A stretch of 34,120 nucleotides of DNA from DSOI01 sp041394885 (GCA_041394885.1 JAWKHI010000058.1:1-34120), one strand, 5' to 3'. Positions 13,570 to 21,850 are shown, counted from the first letter of the stretch. Made by a program: numbers and translations. Notes: a model not told the origin generated them from the letters alone.

Positions 13570-16338
13570 TCAACGCCCTCCAGCCACCGCCGCGCTGGAT
13601 CCCTCCGCGTTGTCGAGAGTAACAGAAACCCCCGTGATCTGGCTCACGTCGCCTTCCACCGGGAATGGGATGGTGAGTTTGAATGCGCTACCGGCCGCGA
13701 CTCCATCGGCACTGGTGAAGAAGGCCCGAAAGCGAGACCCGATCTCCGCGGCCGGAATGGTGAAGCTCCTCGATCCTTCCACCTCGGCGCCCGAGGCTAT
13801 GGTGAACGCAATGGTCGCGCCGGTGATTTCACGGGAAGGCGTGTGCCCCACTGCTTCCACCGTGACACCGCCCGCCCTGTTTACGAGAGCCACGGACGCG
13901 ATAACAGGACGAGATCGCGGCACCTCGACTCTCACTGGCTGCGGAGGCGGCGTTGCGCTCTGCCCGGCGACAGTCATGGACGCTACGCTGAGCAGCACGT
14001 TCCCGGCCGTGGCGCCCACATCGAAGCGTCCCTGGCTGCTGAGTGCGGCGGCGTTTTGATCGCGATCGATCGAGAAGTCGAGCGTGCGGCGTCCGGAGCC
14101 GGTGAATTTCAGGCCCGGGTCGACGAAGTCCACGCCGGCCGCCGCGGCGTTCGGCTCGAATGTCAGACGGAGAGTGCCCGTGACGCGGGCAGTGGCAGGA
14201 GCGGCCAACCGGACGGACGCTGTGCTGTTGCCGGTGGTGTCCACCCTGACGCTCGCGGAATTCAGGGTCAATTGAACTTGTGGAGCGGTGACTCTGAGCG
14301 GCAGAGACGCGGATCTTCCGTTGACGGTAACCTCCAGGGTTTTATCTCCCGCCAGTGCAATTGCCGCCGCGGGTACGGTGACCGTGAGTGACGTGGCCGT
14401 GGCCCCCGGTGCCACGGCGAGGGGAATGCCGGCAAACGTTACCCGAGGATCCGGAAGCATGTTACGGCCGGAGACAGTCAGATTGAAATCGCCGGACCCG
14501 GCGACGCGGGCGGACGGGTTGAGCGACGTGAGGCTTATGGCTTCCGGTGGGCTGACAGTAAAGTCGACTCGGTTGGATTCCTCGCCGTCGGCGAGGATAA
14601 CTGTGACCGGAAAGGGTCCTGCCGTGGTGAGCGCCTCCCGCGGAATTGTCACCTGTATTCGTCGCGGCTCGACCCGGGTGGGCGTGAGGTCAGGCTGTCG
14701 TCCGAATCGCACGCGGGCGCCGTTGGCGAAGCCGGATCCATCGATGGCCATCGAGAAGGAGTCCGAACCGGCGGCAATCCGGGGCGGTGTCAACGACAAA
14801 ATCACCAAGGCGTCGTCGACGCGGAAGTCCACTGCGTTTGACTCGGCGCCTCCCGGAGTAAGCACCTTTACAGGGATGCCTCTCGGGACCGTGATTGCAT
14901 CGGCGGGAATCGTTACAGTGATGCGGTCTGTGGTCCGGCTGTTGGGGGCAAGCTCCCGGGCCCCGAACAGAACACGCGAATCGCTCGCGAAGCCGGAACC
15001 CAGTATGGTGAGTGCGAAGTCTCCGGACTTGGCGCGTGCGCTGGGTGGCGTCAGGGACAAGATTGTGGCTCGGCTGGTGACCTCGAACTGGAGCGTGTTG
15101 CTGACGCGGTTCTGGTTGGCCGTATCCACCGCGGCTACGGAATAGCGGGCGGGCAGCCCGAGTTGCGAGCGCGCGAGCGGGACTTCCATTCGGTTGAGGG
15201 TCCGGTTGTAGCGCTGGCCCGCCGGTGTGAACGGGGAGCCGGCGGTTGGGGTGAAGCGAATGCGAATCGCATCGGAGAGTCCGCTGCCATAAACCAGCAA
15301 GGTGGTGTCGCCGCTGCCGGCAGGGATTGAGGGAGGATCCAAGCGGGTAAGCTCGAGAGTCGCGATGACGTTGAATGGAAGCTCGTTGCTGGTTGTATCG
15401 GAGCTGCCCGTGCTTCCGGGATTGCGGACGGAAATGAAAGCCGTCACGGCCTGAGTGAGAAGGTTTCCCGGAATGATCGCCACCATTTCGTTGGCCGAGG
15501 TGAAGCGCCCCCCGATCTCGACGGTTTGTCCGCCGGTCCGCCAGAGGACTCTGGTCTGCCCGCGTACGAATCCGGATCCGGCGAGGAGGATCTCCTGGCT
15601 GGCGCCGGTGGCGCGGCTGAGGGTGCTGTTGGGTGTGAGATTGGTGAGTTCGAGCCCGCCTTCCACGGTGAGCGGCAGCTTGTTGGTGGCCGCGCAGGTG
15701 TCAGACGTGCCGTGGCAGAAGGTGAGATCCACATCCACGATTCCCGGGCTCGACAGGTGTTGGTACAGGATGGTGCCTGGCCGGCCACCGGAAACCAGGG
15801 TGCGCAGTTCCGCGGAGGAGATGAATTCCGTGTCCACAAAGTTAAAGCCCGTGGACAGCCCACGCCGCCGCAAGGCGATGCGATCTCCGCGCTGAAAGCC
15901 GGATCCCCGGGCAGTCAAGGTGAATTCGCTAGCGACTTGAACGCGAGTCGGGTTGATGGAGAGCAACACACGCCGCGGTGTCACTTCGAACGGGATCTGA
16001 TTGCTCCTCGGTCCGCCGTCTCCGAAGTCGTTGTAGACGAAAATGCGAATTGGGCCTGACACGCTCAACATCGGGTGGCTGGGTGCAATCGAGGCGCGCA
16101 GTTCATTGCTGTTGATCAGCGTGGTGTCGAGCACTCCCTGCTGATCCCCCCGGGCCCATACAATCCGCGAATTCGCGGCGAAGCCCGAGCCAAAGACCGA
16201 GAGGACGAGAAAGGATCCCGCCGGCCAGCCGGTAGGCTCCAACCGGCTGATGACCGGGCCGCTCTGCGCGCCGGCTGGCGCCATCGCCGCCAGCGCGGCG
16301 ATCAAGGGAAGTGTTCGAACGAGCCGCCGCAAGTTCAT
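13570..16338 (-). CDS. Exported IPT/TIG-repeat protein, 922 aa
   Basis: Signal peptide MNLRRLVRTLPLIAALAAMAPAGAQ is followed by about seven tandem immunoglobulin-like IPT/TIG repeats. Each opens with a motif such as ILSLTPPSARAKSGDF or VISRLEPTGWPAGSF, then GSGFASDSRVLFG, and closes with SNAVDFRV-type strands. The final 250 residues form a different beta-rich region (VQLTLNSASVRVDTTGN..., then RSRPVIASVALVNRAGG). Such proteins are normally surface or periplasmic binding or spacer proteins. ATG 16338 has AGGAG eight bases upstream. Only 5 bp separate it from the preceding gene, so co-transcription is very likely. It could serve as scaffold or ligand-binding partner for the operon; inference. 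Confidence 0.9.
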   Translation of the reverse strand: MNLRRLVRTLPLIAALAAMAPAGAQSGPVISRLEPTGWPAGSFLVLSVFGSGFAANSRIVWARGDQQGVLDTTLINSNELRASIAPSHPMLSVSGPIRIFVYNDFGDGGPRSNQIPFEVTPRRVLLSINPTRVQVASEFTLTARGSGFQRGDRIALRRRGLSTGFNFVDTEFISSAELRTLVSGGRPGTILYQHLSSPGIVDVDLTFCHGTSDTCAATNKLPLTVEGGLELTNLTPNSTLSRATGASQEILLAGSGFVRGQTRVLWRTGGQTVEIGGRFTSANEMVAIIPGNLLTQAVTAFISVRNPGSTGSSDTTSNELPFNVIATLELTRLDPPSIPAGSGDTTLLVYGSGLSDAIRIRFTPTAGSPFTPAGQRYNRTLNRMEVPLARSQLGLPARYSVAAVDTANQNRVSNTLQFEVTSRATILSLTPPSARAKSGDFALTILGSGFASDSRVLFGARELAPNSRTTDRITVTIPADAITVPRGIPVKVLTPGGAESNAVDFRVDDALVILSLTPPRIAAGSDSFSMAIDGSGFANGARVRFGRQPDLTPTRVEPRRIQVTIPREALTTAGPFPVTVILADGEESNRVDFTVSPPEAISLTSLNPSARVAGSGDFNLTVSGRNMLPDPRVTFAGIPLAVAPGATATSLTVTVPAAAIALAGDKTLEVTVNGRSASLPLRVTAPQVQLTLNSASVRVDTTGNSTASVRLAAPATARVTGTLRLTFEPNAAAAGVDFVDPGLKFTGSGRRTLDFSIDRDQNAAALSSQGRFDVGATAGNVLLSVASMTVAGQSATPPPQPVRVEVPRSRPVIASVALVNRAGGVTVEAVGHTPSREITGATIAFTIASGAEVEGSRSFTIPAAEIGSRFRAFFTSADGVAAGSAFKLTIPFPVEGDVSQITGVSVTLDNAEGSSAAVAGGR

Positions 16339-16343
16339 GAGGT

Positions 16344-17363
16344 CTACTCCTGCCCGCCGGGTTCGGAAACGGCGGGTAAGTACGACTCCGCCCGGTTCCG
16401 GCTATGAATTCTCGGTTCAGATCTGTCCGGGCCGGCGAGCATCCAATGCCCGGGCCATCGCAGGAGCTCGGCCCGAACGAACGGGGCGGTGGTTTGGATC
16501 GAAAGCTCGTTGCTGTCGATATCAATCGCGACCAAGCCTGTTCCCGGTGCGGCAAGTTGCAGCTTGCCGCCACCGCCAGACAGAGTGGCGTCCCGGGCAT
16601 TTCCGCCGACTACGGCCAACACCCGAGCCGCGGTCCCTTGCAGAGGTGCTTCGACCAGGAGCACTCGGCCCGAGGTGGCATCGAACAACGCCAGACGGCC
16701 GCCGTCGAAAGCCAGCGCAGCCGGATCCTGCCCGTCCAACAGAAGCCGGCGCATCGAGGATCCGCCGGCGCCGAGAAGGAGGACTTGACCGGATCCGGTT
16801 GCACCGGCCAACAGGCGGCCGTTCTCAGCCACGGCGAGCAGGCGCAGATCGTCCGGCCAGTTGGTCGCGTCCAAATCCACCGCCAGTTCCGGCTTGTCCG
16901 GCAATCCCCGGTACACCACGGCGCGGTCGGCATCCCGCATGTAGAACGCCGCTGCAGCCCCATCGCTGCTGAAGGCGACTAGCGCGGGCACGCCTCGGAC
17001 GGCAACCAACGGGCGATCCACGCCCCGCTCGGGCACCCACGCGGACGCGTGGGCATCGATTCCCCGAAGCGCAAGCAGCCAATTGTGTCCGGACGCGATC
17101 CTTACTTCAGCGACGCCATCCGGAATCGGATAGGGCTCAGAAAAGTAGTTGGCTCCGGGGACGCCGAGGATGCCGCGTACCTGGAGCGAGTCCCGCACGA
17201 CATGGTAGCCGGCCATCGGGGTTGTCAGTCGGTGGCCGTCATCGCTGGCGGCGGGCGCACCTTTGGAGACCGGCGCGCGGGGCGCGAGAATCCGGACCTC
17301 CGCGCCCCGGAGTTGGGGGCACAAAAGGACACACCATGCGCATAGGAGTATCGTGTAACTCAT
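16344..17363 (-). CDS. Exported beta-propeller-like protein
   Basis: 339 aa with signal peptide MSYTILLCAWCVLLCPQLRGAE. Repeated strands of the kind seen in WD40/NHL propellers occur through the body: LVAFSSDGAAAAFYMRDADRAVVYRG, LRLLAVAENGRLLAGATGSGQVLLL, LAFDGGRLALFDATSGRVLLVE, and ATLSGGGGKLQLAAPGTGLVAID. The spacing suggests six or seven blades, but repeats are divergent and the fold call is inference. ATG 17363 has AAAGG seven bases before it. It sits 35 bp after the Ig-like gene and 5 bp before the IPT/TIG gene. Confidence 0.75.
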   Translation of the reverse strand: MSYTILLCAWCVLLCPQLRGAEVRILAPRAPVSKGAPAASDDGHRLTTPMAGYHVVRDSLQVRGILGVPGANYFSEPYPIPDGVAEVRIASGHNWLLALRGIDAHASAWVPERGVDRPLVAVRGVPALVAFSSDGAAAAFYMRDADRAVVYRGLPDKPELAVDLDATNWPDDLRLLAVAENGRLLAGATGSGQVLLLGAGGSSMRRLLLDGQDPAALAFDGGRLALFDATSGRVLLVEAPLQGTAARVLAVVGGNARDATLSGGGGKLQLAAPGTGLVAIDIDSNELSIQTTAPFVRAELLRWPGHWMLAGPDRSEPRIHSRNRAESYLPAVSEPGGQE

Positions 17364-17398
17364 GATTTGCCTTTCGTCGCGACCTGCCTGGACAGCGG

Positions 17399-18079
17399 TT
17401 ATCGCGTGATGCCAATCTCGCCCGGTCCACCGATCCGGACGCGCGGCGGCGTCGGCTTGTCATCGCCGCCGAGTGTCTTCGCCGCAACTACGGCTGCCGC
17501 GGCGCCCGCCGCCACCACGGCGCCCACGACGGCTCCCGAGATTCCGGCGGCGCCCGCCGCGCCACCGCCCGCTGCCGCTCCTCCCGCCGCGACGCCGCCG
17601 GCGCCAGCCGCCGCACCGCCCGCCGCTGCCACGGCTGCCATGTTGACCGGAATCGTAGCCGTCAAGACGGCTTGTCCGGGCACCGAGGCGGCCACGGCGA
17701 TGCTGAAGGAACTGCTAACGCCGGCCGTCACGGCGCCGGTGGATGCGATACCCGCTGCGTTGGTGGCGAGCACGGTGGAGAGAGCTCCGTTGGCGAACGC
17801 CGCCGAGCCCCCGGAGAGTCCAGTGAGCGAGAACATCACCGAGATTCCAGCGACGGGAACGTCATTGGAATCGGTGACGCGTATCACGGATTCCGAACTG
17901 ATCTTATTCTTGCGGCGCTTGGGTTTTGCCGCCGCCGAGAGAATCTCGATCTTATAGCCGGAATTCGCGGCGGCGGCCGCCGCCTGGGCCACGGGCGACG
18001 CCACGACCGGTTCGGCCGGTGTAGCGAGTTGCACGATCGCGAGCGCGGCCGCGGTGATCCGCATGGATAGTTGGAGCAT
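17399..18079 (-). CDS. Exported Ig-like protein with Gly/Ala-rich hydrophobic segment; first gene of the operon
   Basis: 226 aa. The N-terminus (MRITAAALAIVQLATPAEP from an internal ATG at 18064, or five residues longer from 18079) is a signal peptide. Residues about 65-145 resemble an invasin-type bacterial Ig-like domain: VIRVTDSNDVPVAGISVMFSLTG, NAAGIASTG, and GQAVLTATIPV. Next comes a 50-residue Gly/Ala stretch (AAGGAAAGAGGVAAGGAAAG) passing into a hydrophobic helix (GAVVGAVVAAGAAAAVVAA), which may anchor or oligomerise like a glycine zipper. The tail ends GGPGEIGITR. AAGGA is about ten bases before ATG 18079. Function is unknown; a membrane-anchored adhesion or assembly role is plausible. 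Confidence 0.75.
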   Translation of the reverse strand: MLQLSMRITAAALAIVQLATPAEPVVASPVAQAAAAAANSGYKIEILSAAAKPKRRKNKISSESVIRVTDSNDVPVAGISVMFSLTGLSGGSAAFANGALSTVLATNAAGIASTGAVTAGVSSSFSIAVAASVPGQAVLTATIPVNMAAVAAAGGAAAGAGGVAAGGAAAGGGAAGAAGISGAVVGAVVAAGAAAAVVAAKTLGGDDKPTPPRVRIGGPGEIGITR

Positions 18080-18136
18080 TGGATGTTCGTCCTTACTCCC
18101 CTAAGCGGATCACGGTGCGGAATCGTGACGGCCCCG

Positions 18137-18151
18137 GCGAAATAATTTCGC
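18137..18151. promoter_or_regulatory. Short palindrome upstream of the operon
   Basis: GCGAAAT-A-ATTTCGC is a perfect 7-bp-arm inverted repeat. It lies in the 77-bp gap between the sugar isomerase-like gene and the first operon gene. It may be an operator or a weak hairpin. No good sigma-70 boxes were seen in the gap, so the operon may be read from further upstream. Confidence 0.35.
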
Positions 18152-18156
18152 AGGAA

Positions 18157-19242
18157 TCAGCCGCGCTTGCGCTCCGCCAGGGCGGCTTGATGCAGCGCCC
18201 GGATGTAGCCGATGCTGTAGGACCATCCGGCGGAACGCCCGCCGGCCATCTCCGGAACGTGATCGGCGATGAGGTTTCCGCGGAAATCGACGTCGACCAG
18301 GGTCTTCATCAACTTGTACATGTCGGTGTACCCGTTGTCGATGTAGGTTTCGACGAAGTAGGGAATCGGGCCGGTGACGTTGCGGAAGTGGATCTTCCAC
18401 AGCTTGCCCGTCTTGGCGAAGGCGCGGACGGCGTCGTAGACGTTCTTGCCTGTGCTGGCGCCGCCCTCCATCCAGGTGCCGCAGCAGAGGCATACGCCGA
18501 TGTTGGGGGAATTGGCGATCTCGAGGGCGCGCATGTAGCCGTCGTAGGTGCCGAAGATATGGCGCGGGATGCCACCCAGTTCCGGGACCGGCGGATCGTC
18601 GGGGTGAATCCCGATCCGCACTCCGGCTTCCTCCGCCACTGGCGCGATCTCCTTGATGAAGTAGGTATAGTTATCCCAAAGCTCTTCCTTTGAGTACTTG
18701 CGTCCATGGGTTAGTGGCCCCTCGTAGACCTTCCCGTTCCAATAACCCTTGGCCGTGGCGAGCTTGAAGGCGCGCGCCGACGCGCCGCCCCGTGTGGATT
18801 CGCGATCGCTCGACCAAATCCCGTTGGCCATGTGCGCATAGGTGATGTATCCGATGCCGGCCTTGCCGGTGTCACGGATGTACTGTTTGAGCCAGGCGAT
18901 CTTTTCGTCGCGTCCGGCCAGGTTCAGGGTTATTTCTTCGATGTTCCGGTTGTCGTTGTTCGATATGTTAAACACCTTCAGCCCTGCCGCCGCCACGCGC
19001 TTCTTGATATCGAGGAAGTTATCGAGCGTCCCACGACCCTTGCCGGTCTGGACGTTCAGGTACTCGATGCCCATCTGCTTGATCCATGTGAGCTCCTCGG
19101 GAGTGACGTTCTCGCTCACCTGCATGGAGAGCTTGATGCCGGGTGAAAGGGGCTCGAGTTTGGCGGCGCTCGCGGCGGAGGACGAGGCAGCGGCGGCGGC
19201 CAGCGCCGTCTGTGCGAAGTTGCGGCGAGAGAATTCGGTCAT
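18157..19242 (-). CDS. Tat-exported mannonate dehydratase/sugar isomerase-like TIM-barrel protein
   Basis: 361 aa. The start MTEFSRRNFAQTALAAAAASS is a twin-arginine signal, so the folded, probably metal-bound enzyme is exported. The barrel carries UxuA-like motifs: GVRIGIHPDDPPVPELGGIPR, IGVCLCCGTWMEGG (metal-ligand region) and LWKIHFRNVTGP, as in mannonate dehydratases and xylose-isomerase-type epimerases. Catalysis on a sugar acid or sugar is likely; the substrate is unknown. ATG 19242 has AAGGAGAT eight bases upstream. It is read in the same direction as the following seven-gene operon, 77 bp ahead of it, and could share transcription. It is divergent from the ADP-ribosyltransferase-like gene (151 bp). 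Confidence 0.88.
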   Translation of the reverse strand: MTEFSRRNFAQTALAAAAASSSAASAAKLEPLSPGIKLSMQVSENVTPEELTWIKQMGIEYLNVQTGKGRGTLDNFLDIKKRVAAAGLKVFNISNNDNRNIEEITLNLAGRDEKIAWLKQYIRDTGKAGIGYITYAHMANGIWSSDRESTRGGASARAFKLATAKGYWNGKVYEGPLTHGRKYSKEELWDNYTYFIKEIAPVAEEAGVRIGIHPDDPPVPELGGIPRHIFGTYDGYMRALEIANSPNIGVCLCCGTWMEGGASTGKNVYDAVRAFAKTGKLWKIHFRNVTGPIPYFVETYIDNGYTDMYKLMKTLVDVDFRGNLIADHVPEMAGGRSAGWSYSIGYIRALHQAALAERKRG

Positions 19243-19393
19243 CGTGGGCGATCTCCTTTTGGTGAAGCGTTTCGGACAGACTGATTATCTCTCGATTGCC
19301 GCGCTGGCGGGCGGGGCCGTTTTCCTCCGGAGGCCACATCGGTCCTTTTGTGGCTAAGTACGGTATATACTAGGGCTTCCATCCGGTGACTCC

Positions 19394-20506
19394 ATGCCCA
19401 ACTGCAATCTGTGCAACCAACCCATTCGTATCGATCCCCTCCGGCCGGGAATGATGTTTCAAGCCGGCGGGCTGCCCAATGCGCTGCATATCTGCCCGGG
19501 ACGCCCCGTTGGTGGTCTACCGCCTCCGCCTCCGCCGATGCCGGGCGCTGCTCCACTCCCCGTCAACCCGGTGCTCAACCGGCGGCTGTCGTACTACGAC
19601 GCGGTGCGGCATCTAGCCAGCGAGGTGGCCACACTCGGCGCGGCCAACATTCCCATGGCGCAGAAGTTCGACCGTGCACTGACATCGTGGCTAGGCCACA
19701 AACCGCCCGGAATTACAGCATCGAGCCAAGCACTCGACAACACCACCGTACAGCAGTACATGGCCATGACAGACGTGAACCGACTGGCGCTGATCGACCA
19801 GCTATGGGCGGAGATATTGGTGCTGATGCAGGGGAACACGCGGCGGGATGCGATGGTGGATCCAGCACCCAACGCCTTTCCCGGAATCGCCGCTCATCCC
19901 CAGGCGTTCCGTACACTCGGCTACTGTTTCCGCTGCGATACCCGTGCGCCGGGACTGGTGACCGTGCAGGGCTTCCGCAGGGCGTACGAGCTGAATGCCC
20001 CGCTCGACATCGCGGGCACGCTGCCGCACCGCGCCGCCCTCGGGCAGGGGATGCCGCGCCAGCTTGGGATGTGGCATGACAACCGCGACGCCATCAATGA
20101 AATGAACATCTGCGTTTCGAGGAATGCCAAGGGTGCGACCAAGTTTCCCAATCCGGAGCATGTGGGCGGGGCCGTGCTCTACGCTATCAAGCTGCCCGCT
20201 GACCAAACCGGGTTCGACACCGAGAACTGGCAGGCGACCGTGGTGGGCGGACTGTGGCGTCCGGGCGAGAAGGCGTTCTTCGACATCGCCGCCAACCACG
20301 TGATCGCCCACGTCGACATCGATAAGAGCCGGGCGGCGGGAGCCGGTGAACTGCACCGGTTTCGCGTGTTGGGGGACCGGTGGAACTACACCGCGCACGC
20401 AACTGCGGCCGACCGCGTGGTGCTGGGGAGCGCGCTGGCCGAGATCTATAATGGCGGCGCGGTGCAAGCGGTGATGCGCGTGGACGACTTCGCCGCCGGC
20501 CAATGA
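19394..20506 (+). CDS. Putative ADP-ribosyltransferase-like protein with N-terminal zinc-binding motif
   Basis: 370 aa, no signal peptide. Residues 4-34 hold CNLC...HIC (C4, C7, H32, C34), a likely zinc knuckle, followed by a proline run (about 43-50) and a helical region (60-150). From residue 170 the pattern fits cholera/pertussis-type R-S-E ADP-ribosyltransferases: LGYCFRCDTRAPGLVTVQGF (R180 in an RxDxR motif like the YRxDSRPP of toxins), NICVSRNAKGATKF (S242), and RPGEKAFFDIAANHVIAHV (E292). Spacings R-S 62 and S-E 50 are close to those of cholera toxin (54 and 51). If active it would transfer ADP-ribose from NAD+. A TATACT box at 19366-19371 could be the promoter -10; the -35 and ribosome site are weak. 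Its 3' part is overlapped by the antisense frame of the next gene. Confidence 0.55.
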   Translation: MPNCNLCNQPIRIDPLRPGMMFQAGGLPNALHICPGRPVGGLPPPPPPMPGAAPLPVNPVLNRRLSYYDAVRHLASEVATLGAANIPMAQKFDRALTSWLGHKPPGITASSQALDNTTVQQYMAMTDVNRLALIDQLWAEILVLMQGNTRRDAMVDPAPNAFPGIAAHPQAFRTLGYCFRCDTRAPGLVTVQGFRRAYELNAPLDIAGTLPHRAALGQGMPRQLGMWHDNRDAINEMNICVSRNAKGATKFPNPEHVGGAVLYAIKLPADQTGFDTENWQATVVGGLWRPGEKAFFDIAANHVIAHVDIDKSRAAGAGELHRFRVLGDRWNYTAHATAADRVVLGSALAEIYNGGAVQAVMRVDDFAAGQ

Positions 20507-21157
20507 CAAGGCAGGTCCGTCCGGGTGGGCGTCTGCCGGCATCGGTGTTTGGTTCGTTCGATCCGTTTTCAGTGCCGGCGTTGGGCACATTGGCGGATGC
20601 CCGATGTTCGCCGGGTTCGTTTGCTCCATTTTCGTTTGGGCCGCCGGAATGCCCGCGGATGCCGGGTTCGTTCGTCTCGATTTCTCCTCAATCCAAGCCT
20701 CCGTGGCCCGGCAGATGGCGCGGTGCAGGCGCGATTCGATTCGACCGAGCCGGCCCATGGCAGAGTGGATCGATTTGAAGGCGAGCGCGGTGAGGGTGAC
20801 CCGTTTCATTCCCGGGTGGTGGGGAGCGAACGCGTCCATGGCGTCCTGGAGGAGCGCGGTTTCGAATGCCCAGCAGTAGTGGAGCTGGAGGTCGAGTAGG
20901 GCGAGGCGTTGGAGGTGGCGGCGCCCGGCAGCGGACGCGGCCGGTTCGTCCGCGAGGTAGCGCTCGAGGGTGGCGGCGAATTCGGGATGAGTGGCGCCCG
21001 GGAGGTGGAACTCCTTTGCGAAGACGCCGTGTTTGCGGGCGTTCTGGGCGGAGCGCGCCTTGCCTTCGGGGGTTTTGGGGCCGCGAGATTTGGCTCCGTT
21101 GATCCTGGCTGCTTCGGCTCGTGTGAGCTTGGTTTCGGTGGCGGCTTGTGCGTTCAT
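19802..21157 (-). CDS. Acidobacterial-type basic conserved protein with antisense C-terminal extension
   Basis: A perfect GGAGGAGAT lies five bases before ATG 21157. The N-terminal 40 residues (MNAQAATETKLTRAEAARIN, then AKSRGPKTPEGKARSAQNA) match a family I know only as abundant hypothetical proteins of Solibacter-like acidobacteria. A helical core follows (LQRLALLDLQLHYCWAFETALLQDAM, SAMGRLGRIESRLHRAI), then a linker with repeated KTDRTNQTP/KMEQTNPAN-like units. After about residue 215 the frame passes into the antisense of the ADP-ribosyltransferase-like gene and continues about 235 residues. This tail is probably not selected protein; the native stop may have been lost. Core function unknown. 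Confidence 0.6.
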   Translation of the reverse strand: MNAQAATETKLTRAEAARINGAKSRGPKTPEGKARSAQNARKHGVFAKEFHLPGATHPEFAATLERYLADEPAASAAGRRHLQRLALLDLQLHYCWAFETALLQDAMDAFAPHHPGMKRVTLTALAFKSIHSAMGRLGRIESRLHRAICRATEAWIEEKSRRTNPASAGIPAAQTKMEQTNPANIGHPPMCPTPALKTDRTNQTPMPADAHPDGPALSLAGGEVVHAHHRLHRAAIIDLGQRAPQHHAVGRSCVRGVVPPVPQHAKPVQFTGSRRPALIDVDVGDHVVGGDVEERLLARTPQSAHHGRLPVLGVEPGLVSGQLDSVEHGPAHMLRIGKLGRTLGIPRNADVHFIDGVAVVMPHPKLARHPLPEGGAVRQRARDVERGIQLVRPAEALHGHQSRRTGIAAETVAECTERLGMSGDSGKGVGCWIHHRIPPRVPLHQHQYLRP

Positions 21158-21449
21158 GTGCGATCTCCTCCGTTGGCAAGTGTCGCTTGGCGGGGGATGG
21201 CGCGCGCAAACCCGTTCCCGGGAAGGTGTTGATTTTGGGCGGGAAATATATTTCGAGGTTCCGCGAATTGCCGAGCCCACTTCTTGCCCGTGGGGGCGAA
21301 GCAATGCGGATCTTGGGCTGGGTGGGTTGGGCGAGCGCGTGTGGCCTGATGTCGTGGAGCGTGCGATCCGGCGTGCTGCGATGACGGTGTGGCTCGTGCC
21401 AGCGTCAGGTTGTCACAACGCAACGTGCGAAACGCGCCCCCGAACTTAA
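21158..21449. other. Non-coding upstream region
   Basis: About 290 bases without a convincing gene. It includes the ribosome site of the preceding minus-strand gene, a TTCCCGGGAA palindrome near 21215-21224 and an AT-rich AAATATATTT near 21244-21253 that might hold its promoter. Confidence 0.3.
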
Positions 21450-21850
21450 CGGAATCCATGCTCATAACCTTCCAGATAAGGCCTGCTGCGTGGCATTGGT
21501 GTAAGCCCGATGAACGCCGCCGCCTGAGGCCATGCTGCGCAGTGCAATAGAAGTATGACGGCGCTGCTCACCGCCTTAGCCGCGCGGTTGCGTCGAACCA
21601 GTCCACCTGTCCCTGATGGGGCCCAGCGTTCGCGAGGGAACAAACCACGTTCCTTCTTTGCTCGGTGTCCGCAATAGAAACCGGGTTCCCCGTTGAAAGG
21701 TCGGGTCCGTGGCCCGAGACCCACTCAAGTGCAACAAGTGCAAGGGCGTATAGGGCCTGGCCGGTCGCGTACGCATCCGGCTTCATCGGCTCGCGTTGAC
21801 CCCATCGGCCTGCTGCAGCCGCCGGACTCGGGCCGCTTGCCGAGTGATCT
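21450..21850 (-). pseudogene. Decayed squalene/hopene-cyclase-like (prenyltransferase repeat) C-terminus
   Basis: Fragments of one ancestral protein are spread over shifted minus-strand frames. PMKPDAYATGQALYALALV resembles the 'DAYATGQALYAL' core of prenyltransferase/squalene-oxidase repeats. In another frame DPTFQRGTRFLLRTPSKEGT and WFVPSRTLGPI continue the usual 'dpayqrGvrfLLrTQ..dGsWfv.sR' pattern. A third frame gives GQVDWFDATA or GTGGLVRRNRAAKAV, where 'dqWisaaat.wA.mAL' is expected. At least two frameshifts are needed, and no upstream half is present. A degraded 3' remnant of an alpha/alpha-barrel protein is the best reading. Confidence 0.55.

Noticed and set aside
12460..14391. 643-codon plus-strand open frame
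   Set aside because: It is antisense to the DUF4384-like and IPT/TIG genes, which have signal peptides, ribosome sites and domain motifs. The plus-strand product is Arg/Gly/His-rich without any recognisable pattern, as expected for a shadow in high-GC DNA.
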